From contig JADGQH010000163.1 of NCBI GenBank assembly GCA_017881985.1, positions 1 to 7,322 of the forward strand: 7,322 nt of DNA, in the 5' to 3' direction. A model generated the notes under the pieces. The model had not been told where the DNA came from. It ran no database searches and saw nothing but the letters and a program-made list of their open reading frames with translations. The position numbers and the translations under genes are program-made. This document shows positions 1 to 5,163 of the stretch, piece after piece (within the stretch, counting starts at the first letter, position 1; each line of letters begins with the position of its first letter). This DNA comes from Chloroflexota bacterium (lineage in GTDB: Bacteria; Chloroflexota; Limnocylindria; Limnocylindrales; CSP1-4).

Positions 1-249
1 GTCTCGCTCGGGATGCTCATGCGGCGGACCTGGGGGCGAGCCCTGGGGACCCTGGTCGGGTTGATCGGCGGCCTGTTCATGACGCTCATCCTGTTCGGGT
101 CGCTGAGCGCCCTGCGGACCGTCGACACGGCGGGCTCCACGGGTGTCGGTGGCGCCGTCTTCGTCGTGATCGTCGCCGCGGTGTTCGCCGGCTACTGGTT
201 CACGCTCCTCGCGTGCATCACGGGGGGCGCCCACTTCCGGCGCGGGTAG
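1..249 (+). CDS. Small membrane protein, C-terminal part (5' end may lie outside window)
   Basis: The reading frame is open from base 1 to a TAG at 247-249. ATG codons at 13 and 19 could start a 78- or 76-aa protein, but no ribosome-binding site can be judged because only 12 bases precede the first ATG, so it may equally be the tail of a longer protein. Two hydrophobic segments are visible, counting from the ATG at 13: about residues 10-33 (rich in G, L, F, I) and about 44-70 (rich in V, A, F), separated by a short polar stretch with TVDTAGSTG. The end is basic (HFRRG). This predicts a two-helix inner-membrane protein or the last hairpin of a polytopic one. I do not recognise a family and assign no function. 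A strong hairpin follows 7 bases after the stop. Confidence 0.55.
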   Translation, partial: VSLGMLMRRTWGRALGTLVGLIGGLFMTLILFGSLSALRTVDTAGSTGVGGAVFVVIVAAVFAGYWFTLLACITGGAHFRRG

Positions 250-256
250 GGGAAGG

Positions 257-288
257 GCGCGGGACCGCCCTCCGGGCGGGGCCCGCGC
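257..288. terminator. GC-rich hairpin between convergent genes
   Basis: GCGCGGG (257-263) pairs with CCCGCGC (282-288), and CCGCCC (265-270) pairs with GGGCGG (274-279). This gives 13 base pairs with a small internal loop (1 by 2 bases) and a 3-base apical loop. It lies between the stop of the upstream + gene (249) and the stop of the - strand polymerase gene (337), so it is placed to act in both directions. No T-run follows on either strand, so it is not a textbook intrinsic terminator. A Rho-assisted or structure-only terminator, or a 3'-end stabilising stem, is the likely role. Confidence 0.55.
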
Positions 289-336
289 GAGCGGATCGAT
301 TCGGCACCGATGGCGCGGCGCCCTCGCGGTCGCCGA

Positions 337-1713
337 TCAGCTCGCGGGCGCCTTCTTCCCAGGCGCCCGATCCGGCTGGTCGCCCCGGCCCGGCCACTCC
401 ACCCCGGCCCACGGGTCGTAGTCGGGATCGAGGGCCTCCTGCCCGGGGCGCTGGTCGGGCGGGACGTGCTCCAGGTTGAGGCGGATCCGCGTCCAGGTGG
501 TGGAGCGGCCACGCATCGCGTCCACCAGCACGTCCGCCGGTGCAAGCTGCGGCCAGACGTCCGGATGGCGCTCCTTCCAGCGTGCCAGGCCCGCCATCGC
601 CTCCGCCTGGGTCGCGGCGCGCCCGATCTCGATCAGCGGCTTCGACGGCATCCGCCGCTTCGACGGCGCGACACGTGGCGGCTCGTCGATCGTCTTCGCG
701 TAGTTCGGGGGCCACGGCGCATCGCCCAGGCCCTCCGCTTCGTGGCGGGCCGAGAGCTCCAGCAGCGCATCGAGGCTCCCGGCATGCTCGTCGATCGCCG
801 CGTGCGGGTCGCCCAGCCGCGCGAACCTCTTGGGAACGGTCCACACCGTGAATGCCGCCGGGTCAACGTCGGGGACCTCGTCCCAGGTCAGCGGGGTCGA
901 GACCCGCGCGTCCGGCCGCGGCCGGACGGAGTAGGCGCTGGCGACCGTGCGGTCCTTCGCGTTCTGGTTGTAGTCGATGAAGACACCGTGGCGTTCCTCC
1001 TTCCACCAGCGGCTCGTGGCGAGCTCCGGCGCGCGGCGCTCGACGTCGCGGGCGAGGGCCAGCGCGGCGCGGCGCACCTCCGGGAACGTCCAGAGGCGCT
1101 CGATCCGGACGTTGACGTGGATGCCGCGGCTGCCCGAGGTCTTCGGCCAGCCCACGAGGCCGACGTCCACGAGGGCGTCGCGGACGACGAGGGCAACCCG
1201 GCGGATGTCGTCCCACGGAACGCCGGGCACCGGGTCGAGGTCCACGCGGAGCTCGTCGGGGTGATCGAGGTCGTCGGCCCGGACCGGGTGCGGGTTGAGG
1301 TCGATGCAGCCAAGGTTGATCACCCAGGCCAGCTGCGCGGCGTCGTCGATCACCACCTCGTCGGCGGTCCGGCCGCTCGGGAAGCTGAGCGTCACGGTCG
1401 GAATCCATGCGGGTCGCGACTCCGGCGCGCGCTTCTGGAAGAAGAACGGGCCGGTCGCGCCGTTCGGGTAGCGCTTCAGGGCCATCGGGCGGCCGCCGGC
1501 TCCCCGGAGCGCGCCGTCCGCGATCGCGAGGTAGTACCGCACGAGGTCGAGCTTCGTGACCGGGGCCGTCGCGGCTTCACGCGGGCCGGTCTCGGCACCC
1601 CCCGGGGCGGTCGCCGGGTCGGCACCGTCCGCGGCCGCGAAGAAGACCTTGTCCGGGTTGGTCACCGTCACATCGCGCCCGGCGACGTGGATGACCTCGC
1701 TGCGAGGCGCCAT
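337..1713 (-). CDS. ligD: Stand-alone LigD-type NHEJ polymerase/primase
   Basis: 458-aa protein of the archaeo-eukaryotic primase family found as the polymerase domain of bacterial LigD, which fills in or adds nucleotides at double-strand breaks with Ku. Visible motifs: NPDKVFF (19-25), VTKLDLVRYY (52-61), the nucleotide-binding ALKRYPNG (78-85), INLGCIDLNPHP (132-143), the metal-binding pair in RVDLDP (D158, D160), KTSGSRGIHV with His199, and FIDYNQN with the third acidic residue D247. All expected catalytic positions are present. No ATP-ligase or phosphoesterase domain is encoded. Residues 26-51 form an Ala/Pro/Gly-rich insertion where relatives usually have a few residues. A C-terminal extension (about 310-458) carries RIRLNLEHVP and LDPDYDPWAG. 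I chose the ATG at 1713 because family N-termini begin just before the (V)xVTNPDKV motif; the frame continues to 1923, but that part looks non-coding. There is no clear ribosome-binding site; a TATCCT box 8 bases upstream suggests a leaderless transcript. No Ku gene is in the window. Confidence 0.93.
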   Translation of the reverse strand: MAPRSEVIHVAGRDVTVTNPDKVFFAAADGADPATAPGGAETGPREAATAPVTKLDLVRYYLAIADGALRGAGGRPMALKRYPNGATGPFFFQKRAPESRPAWIPTVTLSFPSGRTADEVVIDDAAQLAWVINLGCIDLNPHPVRADDLDHPDELRVDLDPVPGVPWDDIRRVALVVRDALVDVGLVGWPKTSGSRGIHVNVRIERLWTFPEVRRAALALARDVERRAPELATSRWWKEERHGVFIDYNQNAKDRTVASAYSVRPRPDARVSTPLTWDEVPDVDPAAFTVWTVPKRFARLGDPHAAIDEHAGSLDALLELSARHEAEGLGDAPWPPNYAKTIDEPPRVAPSKRRMPSKPLIEIGRAATQAEAMAGLARWKERHPDVWPQLAPADVLVDAMRGRSTTWTRIRLNLEHVPPDQRPGQEALDPDYDPWAGVEWPGRGDQPDRAPGKKAPAS

Positions 1714-1721
1714 GGCCAGAG

Positions 1722-1727
1722 AGGATA
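1722..1727 (-). promoter_or_regulatory. Candidate -10 element for ligD-like gene (leaderless)
   Basis: On the minus strand TATCCT fits the TANNNT form of a bacterial -10 box and ends 8 bases before the ATG at 1713. Transcription would then start at or within a few bases of the start codon, which agrees with the lack of a purine-rich Shine-Dalgarno sequence. No convincing -35 is visible at 16-18 bases upstream, so this remains a weak call. Confidence 0.35.
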
Positions 1728-1734
1728 CGGGGTG

Positions 1735-1757
1735 CTGTCGAGCGTCGATCTCGACAG
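1735..1757. promoter_or_regulatory. Perfect 7-bp inverted repeat, possible operator
   Basis: CTGTCGA (1735-1741) and TCGACAG (1751-1757) form a perfect inverted repeat with a 9-base spacer, centre to centre 16 bases. It lies 8 bases upstream of the candidate ligD -10 box, where an activator or repressor dimer could bind. Each arm contains TGTCGA, which as I recall it is the -35 motif reported for ECF42 sigma factors, and an ECF42-type gene is next door. No CGTC/CGAC sits at a proper distance for either arm to be a promoter, so an operator is the better guess. Confidence 0.35.
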
Positions 1758-1898
1758 GGTGGGTCGCCGACGGCCGAGCCGGTCCCCGACGTGCGACGCG
1801 GCATGACGCGCCGCACGAATCCGCGGATGATGGCGGCCGCGGCGTCGATCCGGGCCACGTCCGTTCGTCGTCTGGGCAGATGACGCTGCGCACGCCAC

Positions 1899-1927
1899 GG
1901 TCGATACCCGGCGGATCTGGCACCGTC
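1899..1927 (+). promoter_or_regulatory. Candidate ECF-type promoter of the DGPF-sigma operon
   Basis: GGTCGA (1899-1904) matches TGTCGA in five of six bases, and CGTC (1924-1927) matches the usual ECF -10 core. The gap of 19 bases is somewhat long. The position is good: transcription would begin around 1933-1936, giving a leader of about 24 bases that contains the ribosome-binding site. ECF42 sigma factors are reported to drive their own DGPF genes, so self-activation is plausible, but this is pattern matching only. Confidence 0.3.
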
Positions 1928-1944
1928 CCTCGCCTGCACGCTCC

Positions 1945-1952
1945 AGGAGGAG
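1945..1952 (+). promoter_or_regulatory. Strong ribosome-binding site of DGPF gene
   Basis: AGGAGGAG lies 6 bases before the ATG at 1959 and fixes that start. It is the best Shine-Dalgarno sequence on the + strand of the window. Confidence 0.85.
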
Positions 1953-1958
1953 ATCCCG

Positions 1959-2333
1959 ATGCGCTACATGCTTCTCATCTACGGCCAGGAGGCGGCGCCC
2001 GGAGAGGGCGTGCCGATGCCGGACATGGAACCGTGGAACGCCTACACCCAATGGATGATCGACACCGGCATCTACAAGGGAGGAGAGCCGCTGGCGCCGT
2101 CCACCGCCGCCACGACCGTCCGGGTCCAGGAAGGCCGGCGGCTGACCACCGACGGGCCGTTCGCCGAGACGAAGGAGGTCCTGGGCGGGTATTACATCGT
2201 GGAGTGCCCGAACCTCGACGCGGCGCTCGAAGCCGCCGGCCGCTGCCCCGGCGCGGCGTACGGCTCGGTCGAGGTGCGGCCGATCCTCGACATGGGCGAT
2301 TCGGACATCGCCGGCGCGGGGGCGGCCGGCTGA
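1959..2333 (+). CDS. DGPF-domain (YCII-related) protein
   Basis: 124-aa soluble protein of the YCII-related/DGPF family (PhnB-like annotation in many genomes). It begins with the typical MRYMLLIYG strand, has a helix with WNAYTQWM (26-33), the LAPSTAATTVR segment (45-55) and the signature TDGPFAETKEVLGGYYIVE (64-82) that names the family, followed by a helix (LDAALEAA) and a last strand SVEVRPI. Length is typical. The biochemical role of DGPF proteins is not established; a ferredoxin-like fold that may bind a small ligand is known for YCII relatives. The gene is first in an operon with the ECF42-type sigma factor, an arrangement that is widespread and for which DGPF genes are reported as sigma targets. 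Its TGA (2331-2333) overlaps the apparent CTG start of the sigma gene. The Gly/Ala-rich tail (about 116-124) is probably disordered. Confidence 0.95.
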   Translation: MRYMLLIYGQEAAPGEGVPMPDMEPWNAYTQWMIDTGIYKGGEPLAPSTAATTVRVQEGRRLTTDGPFAETKEVLGGYYIVECPNLDAALEAAGRCPGAAYGSVEVRPILDMGDSDIAGAGAAG

Positions 2334-3610
2334 CCGGCGACGCGGTCCGCGAGCACGTCGAGCGGGCCTTCCGTGACGAGTCCGGTCGGGTCCTGGCGAC
2401 GCTCATCCGCGTCCTCGGCGACTTCGACCTGGCCGAGGAGGCGCTCTCCGACGCGTTCGTGGCCGCGCTCGAGACCTGGCCGCGGGATGGCGTTCCGCGC
2501 AACCCCGGGGCATGGATCACCACGACGGCGCGCAACCGGGCACTCGACCGGATCCGCCGGGCTCGTCGCCAGGCGCTGAAGCTCGCCGAGATCGAGAGCG
2601 CCCTCGTCGACGGCGGAGGGCAGGAGGACGACGTGCGCCTCGGGAGCGACAGCCGCCTCGCCGACGATCGGCTTCGCCTGGTGTTCACCTGCTGCCATCC
2701 GGCCCTCGCGATGGACGCCCGCATTGCGCTTACCCTGCGAACGCTCGGTGGCCTCACCACGCCCGAGATCGCGCGCGCCTTCCTGGTCCCCGAGGCCACG
2801 CTCGCCCAGCGGCTGGTCCGGGCCAAGAAGAAGATTCGCGACGCCGGGATCCCCTACCGGGTGCCGCCCGACGAGCTCCTGCCCGAGCGGCTCGACGGCG
2901 TGCTCGCGGTCCTGTACCTGGTCTTCAACGAGGGGTACAGCGCCACGGCCGGCGACGCGCTCGTCCGGCGTGAGCTGTGCGCCGAGGCGATCCGGCTGGC
3001 GCGGCTGGTCGCGGAGCTCATGCCCGACCAGCCGGAGACCGTCGGGCTCCTCGCGCTGCTCCTGCTCCAGGACTCGCGGCGTGACGCCCGCGTCGGCCCG
3101 GACGGCTCGCTGACGCTGCTCGAGGACCAGGATCGCGGCCGCTGGGATCGCGCCGAGATCGCGGAAGGGCTGGCGCTCGTCGACCGGGCCCTCGCCGCGG
3201 CACTCGCGGGAGCGGGCATGCGGCCCGGCCCGTACCTGCTCCAGGCCGCGATCGCGGCGGGTCACGCGCGCGCCCGGCGTGTCGACGAGACGGACTGGCG
3301 GGCCATCGTGGGGCTCTACGACGCGCTGGTCGCCGAGGTGCCGACCCCGGTCGTCGAGCTCAATCGTGCGGTCGCCGTCGCGATGGCCGATGGGCCACGC
3401 GCCGGGCTGGTCCTCATGGACGCGCTCGGAGCGGAGGGCGCGCTCGATGGGTACCACCTGTTCCACGCTGCCCGCGCCGACCTCCTGCGCCGCGTCGGGC
3501 GGCGGGACGAGGCCGCGGGCGCCTACCGACGCGCGGTCGACCTGGCCAGCAACCAGACCGAGCGGACCTTCCTCGAGCGGCGCCTGGCCGAGGTTCGCGC
3601 GGACGCCTGA
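2330..3610 (+). CDS. ECF42-type RNA polymerase sigma factor with C-terminal extension
   Basis: About 426 aa, roughly twice the size of a simple ECF sigma factor and typical for ECF42/COG4941 (DUF6596) proteins. Region 2 is at about 10-78 (FDLAEEALSDAFVAALETWP, then NPGAWITTTARNRALDRIRR); region 4 at about 113-172 (LVFTCCHPAL, LRTLGGLTTPEIARAFLV, LAQRLVRAKKKI); the DUF6596 part begins PPDELLPERLDGVLAVLYLVFNEGY (about 180) and is followed by a helical, TPR-like C-terminal part ending RRAVDLASNQTERTFLERRL. No anti-sigma gene is adjacent; in this group the extension is thought to control activity. No ATG, GTG or TTG lies in frame near the N-terminus. CTG at 2330, overlapping the upstream TGA as CTGA, gives a protein beginning (M)TGDAVREHVERAFRDESG, which matches family N-termini in length. 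An in-frame GTG at 2204 would add 42 residues that do not look like the family. Confidence 0.94.
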   Translation: MTGDAVREHVERAFRDESGRVLATLIRVLGDFDLAEEALSDAFVAALETWPRDGVPRNPGAWITTTARNRALDRIRRARRQALKLAEIESALVDGGGQEDDVRLGSDSRLADDRLRLVFTCCHPALAMDARIALTLRTLGGLTTPEIARAFLVPEATLAQRLVRAKKKIRDAGIPYRVPPDELLPERLDGVLAVLYLVFNEGYSATAGDALVRRELCAEAIRLARLVAELMPDQPETVGLLALLLLQDSRRDARVGPDGSLTLLEDQDRGRWDRAEIAEGLALVDRALAAALAGAGMRPGPYLLQAAIAAGHARARRVDETDWRAIVGLYDALVAEVPTPVVELNRAVAVAMADGPRAGLVLMDALGAEGALDGYHLFHAARADLLRRVGRRDEAAGAYRRAVDLASNQTERTFLERRLAEVRADA

Positions 3611-3700
3611 CGCCGCGGGCTCGCGAGGCGAAGAGGCCGCAGGATCGCGAGGAGGACGACGCCGGGCGGACGGTCCAGGCGCGGACGACCCCGACGCCGA
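3611..3700. other. Convergent gap between sigma factor and lipoprotein genes
   Basis: 90 bases separate the stop of the sigma gene from the stop of the - strand lipoprotein. Related short segments TCGCGAGG occur at about 3620 and 3645. Only short stems are possible and no T-run is present, so no terminator can be called. Confidence 0.4.
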
Positions 3701-4354
3701 TCAGCAGCGGAAGGTGCCGCTCACGATCGTGCCGTCGGCCAGGTGGCCGGTGAACGTGCCGCCCGAAGTGTCCACGAACAGGAAGACGGAGGCGCTGTCG
3801 TGGTCGAGCACGAACGGAGCGCCCGCGTGGCGGTACGTGATCAGCACGGCCTCGCCCTTCAGGGTCCCGCCGCCGCTCGCCGTTTGGACATCCGATGCGC
3901 CGTAGGGGGTGCGCCCCGCGGTCAGCCCGAAATACTCGGGTCCGTTCGGCTGGCCGATGTTGACCGCCACCCAGTCGTTGCCCGGACCGTGCTCGCAGGT
4001 GCCGCCCGCGTACCCGACGGCACCGCTTGGAAGGGTGAGGCTCGCGGTGGCCGTTCCGCCCGTGAAGTCGCCCTGCGCGGCCGACGCCGACGGGGTCGCC
4101 CCCGGGCTCGCGTCGGACGGAGCGGGCGACGCCACGCTCACTGACGCGGCGGGGGAACCGGAGGGCGCGGACGCGACGGGCGACGCCACGCTCGCTGACG
4201 CGGTGGGGGAGCCGGAGGGCGCGATGCTGTCCGTGGCACCCCCCGTGGCCGCGGGTCCGCTGCAGGACGCGACGACCAGACCGACGAGCAGGGCGACGAG
4301 TGCCGCCCCGTGGCGGCGTCTGTCGAGATGCCCTGCGCGCCGGGCGCGACACAC
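3701..4354 (-). CDS. Putative lipoprotein with duplicated Ser/Ala/Pro linker
   Basis: From the GTG at 4354 the protein has 217 aa. An N-terminal basic stretch (RARR, DRRR), a hydrophobic segment (AALVALLVGLVV) and a lipobox ending VASC put the lipidated cysteine at residue 31. A low-complexity Ser/Ala/Pro/Gly linker follows (about 32-95) with two tandem 18-residue repeats (45-62 and 63-80), then a predicted beta-rich domain (about 96-217) with many Gly/Thr, TCEHGPGNDW and a C-terminal SGTFRC. The two cysteines of this domain could form a disulfide. The protein should be anchored outside the cytoplasmic membrane with the domain held away by the linker. I do not recognise the domain. The frame is open to another GTG at 4438, but that start lies inside the cysteine-rich ORF, lacks a ribosome-binding site and makes an overlong signal peptide. 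The gene begins 17 bases after the stop of that small ORF, so the two are probably cotranscribed. Confidence 0.75.
   Translation of the reverse strand: MCRARRAGHLDRRRHGAALVALLVGLVVASCSGPAATGGATDSIAPSGSPTASASVASPVASAPSGSPAASVSVASPAPSDASPGATPSASAAQGDFTGGTATASLTLPSGAVGYAGGTCEHGPGNDWVAVNIGQPNGPEYFGLTAGRTPYGASDVQTASGGGTLKGEAVLITYRHAGAPFVLDHDSASVFLFVDTSGGTFTGHLADGTIVSGTFRC
4115..4222 (-). repeat. Two tandem 54-bp repeats coding the lipoprotein linker
   Basis: Two adjoining 54-base units code for APSGSPTASASVASPVAS and APSGSPAASVSVASPAPS. In the best-conserved part, 4123-4169 against 4177-4223, I count 3 mismatches in 47 bases, and a few more outside it. The unit is in frame (18 codons), so copy number change would lengthen or shorten the linker without a frameshift. 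Confidence 0.9.
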
Positions 4355-4371
4355 GCTTCGGCCCGCCGGCG

Positions 4372-4488
4372 TCAGGATGGCGCGCACACGAGGCGCGGCG
4401 GGCAGGAACCGTGCGGTGCTCCGTCCCCGAACGTGCACGGGCAGCCGGGGAGGACCCGGCAGGCCAGCGCGTCGGTGAAGCGGGACAT
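4372..4488 (-). CDS. Probable cysteine-rich microprotein (38 aa)
   Basis: ATG at 4488, TGA at 4372-4374. The product MSRFTDALACRVLPGCPCTF... to the end has five cysteines (positions 10, 16, 18, 29 and 35), including a CPC, plus several prolines and one histidine (26). A GGAGG (minus strand, 4496-4500) lies 7 bases before the ATG, one of the best ribosome-binding sites in the window. About 34 of 38 codons end in G or C, in line with coding sequence here. There is no signal peptide or membrane segment. Its stop is 17 bases before the lipoprotein start, so translational coupling or an attenuator-like role is possible. I do not recognise it. A metal-binding peptide, a precursor peptide or a leader peptide that senses cysteine are possible readings, none proven; the frame could also be chance. 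Confidence 0.5.
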   Translation of the reverse strand: MSRFTDALACRVLPGCPCTFGDGAPHGSCPPRLVCAPS

Positions 4489-4495
4489 GCGAATG

Positions 4496-4500
4496 CCTCC
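4496..4500 (-). promoter_or_regulatory. Ribosome-binding site of the cysteine-rich microprotein
   Basis: GGAGG on the minus strand, 7 bases before the ATG at 4488. It is the main evidence that this short frame is translated. Confidence 0.6.
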
Positions 4501-4501
4501 G

Positions 4502-4533
4502 GCGGATCGAAACGATGGGTTCGAGCGGATCGA
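4502..4533. repeat. Direct repeat GCGGATCGA x2, 23-bp period
   Basis: Identical 9-mers at 4502-4510 and 4525-4533 lie in the leader of the microprotein gene. A 23-base period is about two DNA helical turns, so a regulator could contact both on the same face. GAGCGGATCGA also occurs at 289-299 beside the first terminator hairpin. It may be chance in GC-rich DNA. Confidence 0.3.
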
Positions 4534-4545
4534 GGCTCGCCCTGC

Positions 4546-4551
4546 AGTGTA
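4546..4551 (-). promoter_or_regulatory. Candidate -10 box upstream of microprotein-lipoprotein unit
   Basis: TACACT on the minus strand fits TANNNT and would start transcription near 4539, giving a leader of about 50 bases. There is no clear -35. Between it and the gene lie two direct copies of GCGGATCGA (+ strand, 4502-4510 and 4525-4533), 23 bases apart. Confidence 0.25.
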
Positions 4552-4648
4552 CGACTGGCGACTCGTGACCGGGCCGAGCGCGCCCGCGGCGGCCTGGGCA
4601 ATCCGTCCGACGCCGCCCGGCGGCCGTGCTCCCGCGCGACTGACCGGC

Positions 4649-5116
4649 TCAGCGACCCAGCGCCTCGACCAGCCGATCCAGGAACGCCACCTGCGCATCC
4701 TTCAGGCGAAGGCGAGCCTCGCCGAGGTCGAACCAGGCCACGCGGTCGATCTCCGGGAACGATTCGAGCCGGCCCGACCTGGGTGGCCACTCCAGGTTGA
4801 ACGTGTTGCTGTGCGCCGCGGCCGGATCGAGGTCGCCGCGCAGCGCCCAGGCATGAACGAGCTTGCCGCCGCGCTGCCGGACCGTTCCGAGCGGGATCGG
4901 CTCGTCAGCCGGTGACGGGTGGCCCGTCTCCTCGGCGAACTCGCGACGCGCGACGTCCACCAGGTCCTCCCCGGGCTCGGCCTCGCCCTTCGGGATCGTC
5001 CACGCGCCCAGGTCCCGGTTCGCATGAAACGGTCCGCCCGGGTGGCCGAGGAGCACTTCGAGGCGCCCGCCCAGATACCGATGCAGGAGGATCCCGGCGC
5101 TGACGCGATCGGTCAT
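4649..5116 (-). CDS. Nudix hydrolase, COG4119-type NTP pyrophosphohydrolase
   Basis: 155-aa cytoplasmic enzyme. The full Nudix box G-x5-E-x7-R-E-U-x-E-E-x-G-U is present at G44-E50-R58-E59-F60-E62-E63-G65; the last position is His66 rather than a hydrophobic residue. Around it are the subgroup features SAGILLHRY (6-14), HPGGPFHANRDLGAWTIPKGE (25-45), GGKLVHAWA (83-91), SNTFNLEWPPRSGR (103-116) and FPEIDRVAWF (120-129), which I recognise from the COG4119 group of predicted NTP pyrophosphohydrolases. The enzyme should hydrolyse a nucleoside diphosphate linked to another group, using divalent metal held by the box glutamates; the true substrate is not known. The ATG at 5116 fits family N-termini; the frame continues to 5278, but that part is Arg/Ala-rich and not family-like. 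The ribosome-binding site is weak. A possible small lipoprotein gene ends 47 bases upstream on the same strand. Confidence 0.93.
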   Translation of the reverse strand: MTDRVSAGILLHRYLGGRLEVLLGHPGGPFHANRDLGAWTIPKGEAEPGEDLVDVARREFAEETGHPSPADEPIPLGTVRQRGGKLVHAWALRGDLDPAAAHSNTFNLEWPPRSGRLESFPEIDRVAWFDLGEARLRLKDAQVAFLDRLVEALGR

Positions 5117-5163
5117 GGGCCCGATCTTCGCAGGTTCCGACCGGCGGGCCCGGTGACACGCGA

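Larger units (their letters stand above)
1714..1958. other. Divergent intergenic region, ligD / DGPF operon
   Basis: 245 bases separate the ligD-like start (1713, -) from the DGPF start (1959, +). The region holds a TATCCT candidate -10 for ligD (minus strand, 1722-1727), a perfect 7-bp inverted repeat (1735-1757), and near its right end a candidate ECF-type promoter (1899-1927) and a strong ribosome-binding site. The same 9-mer GCGTCGATC occurs at 1742-1750 and 1842-1850. I see no credible gene here. Confidence 0.6.

Noticed and set aside
310..1806. 498-aa + strand open frame opposite the ligD-like gene
   Set aside because: Arg/Gly/Val-rich product without motifs; it mirrors a gene with clear catalytic motifs and is a GC-rich antisense artefact.
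1714..1923. N-terminal extension of the ligD-like protein to 1923
   Set aside because: The extra 70 residues are Arg/Pro-rich and not family-like, and would overlap the divergent regulatory region; ATG 1713 fits the family.
1556..2329. Upstream extension of the sigma factor frame from an ATG at 1556
   Set aside because: It would run antisense through the ligD start, the divergent promoter region and the whole DGPF gene; the added residues are not family-like.
2192..3466. 424-aa - strand frame opposite the sigma factor gene
   Set aside because: No recognisable domain, Arg/Gly/Glu-rich, fully antisense to a well-supported gene.
3279..4326. Further TGTCGA copies (about 3279 and 4321) as ECF42 promoters
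   Set aside because: They lie inside coding sequence without a start in the right place downstream; the 6-mer is common in GC-rich DNA.
4612..4624. GCCGC-GCGGC hairpin downstream of the Nudix gene as terminator
   Set aside because: Only 5 base pairs with a 3-base loop and no T-run; expected by chance at this GC content.
3414..4790. 458-aa - strand frame spanning three gene regions
   Set aside because: Arg/Pro/Gly-rich with no domain; it overlaps the lipoprotein, the sigma end and the Nudix end in a wrong frame.
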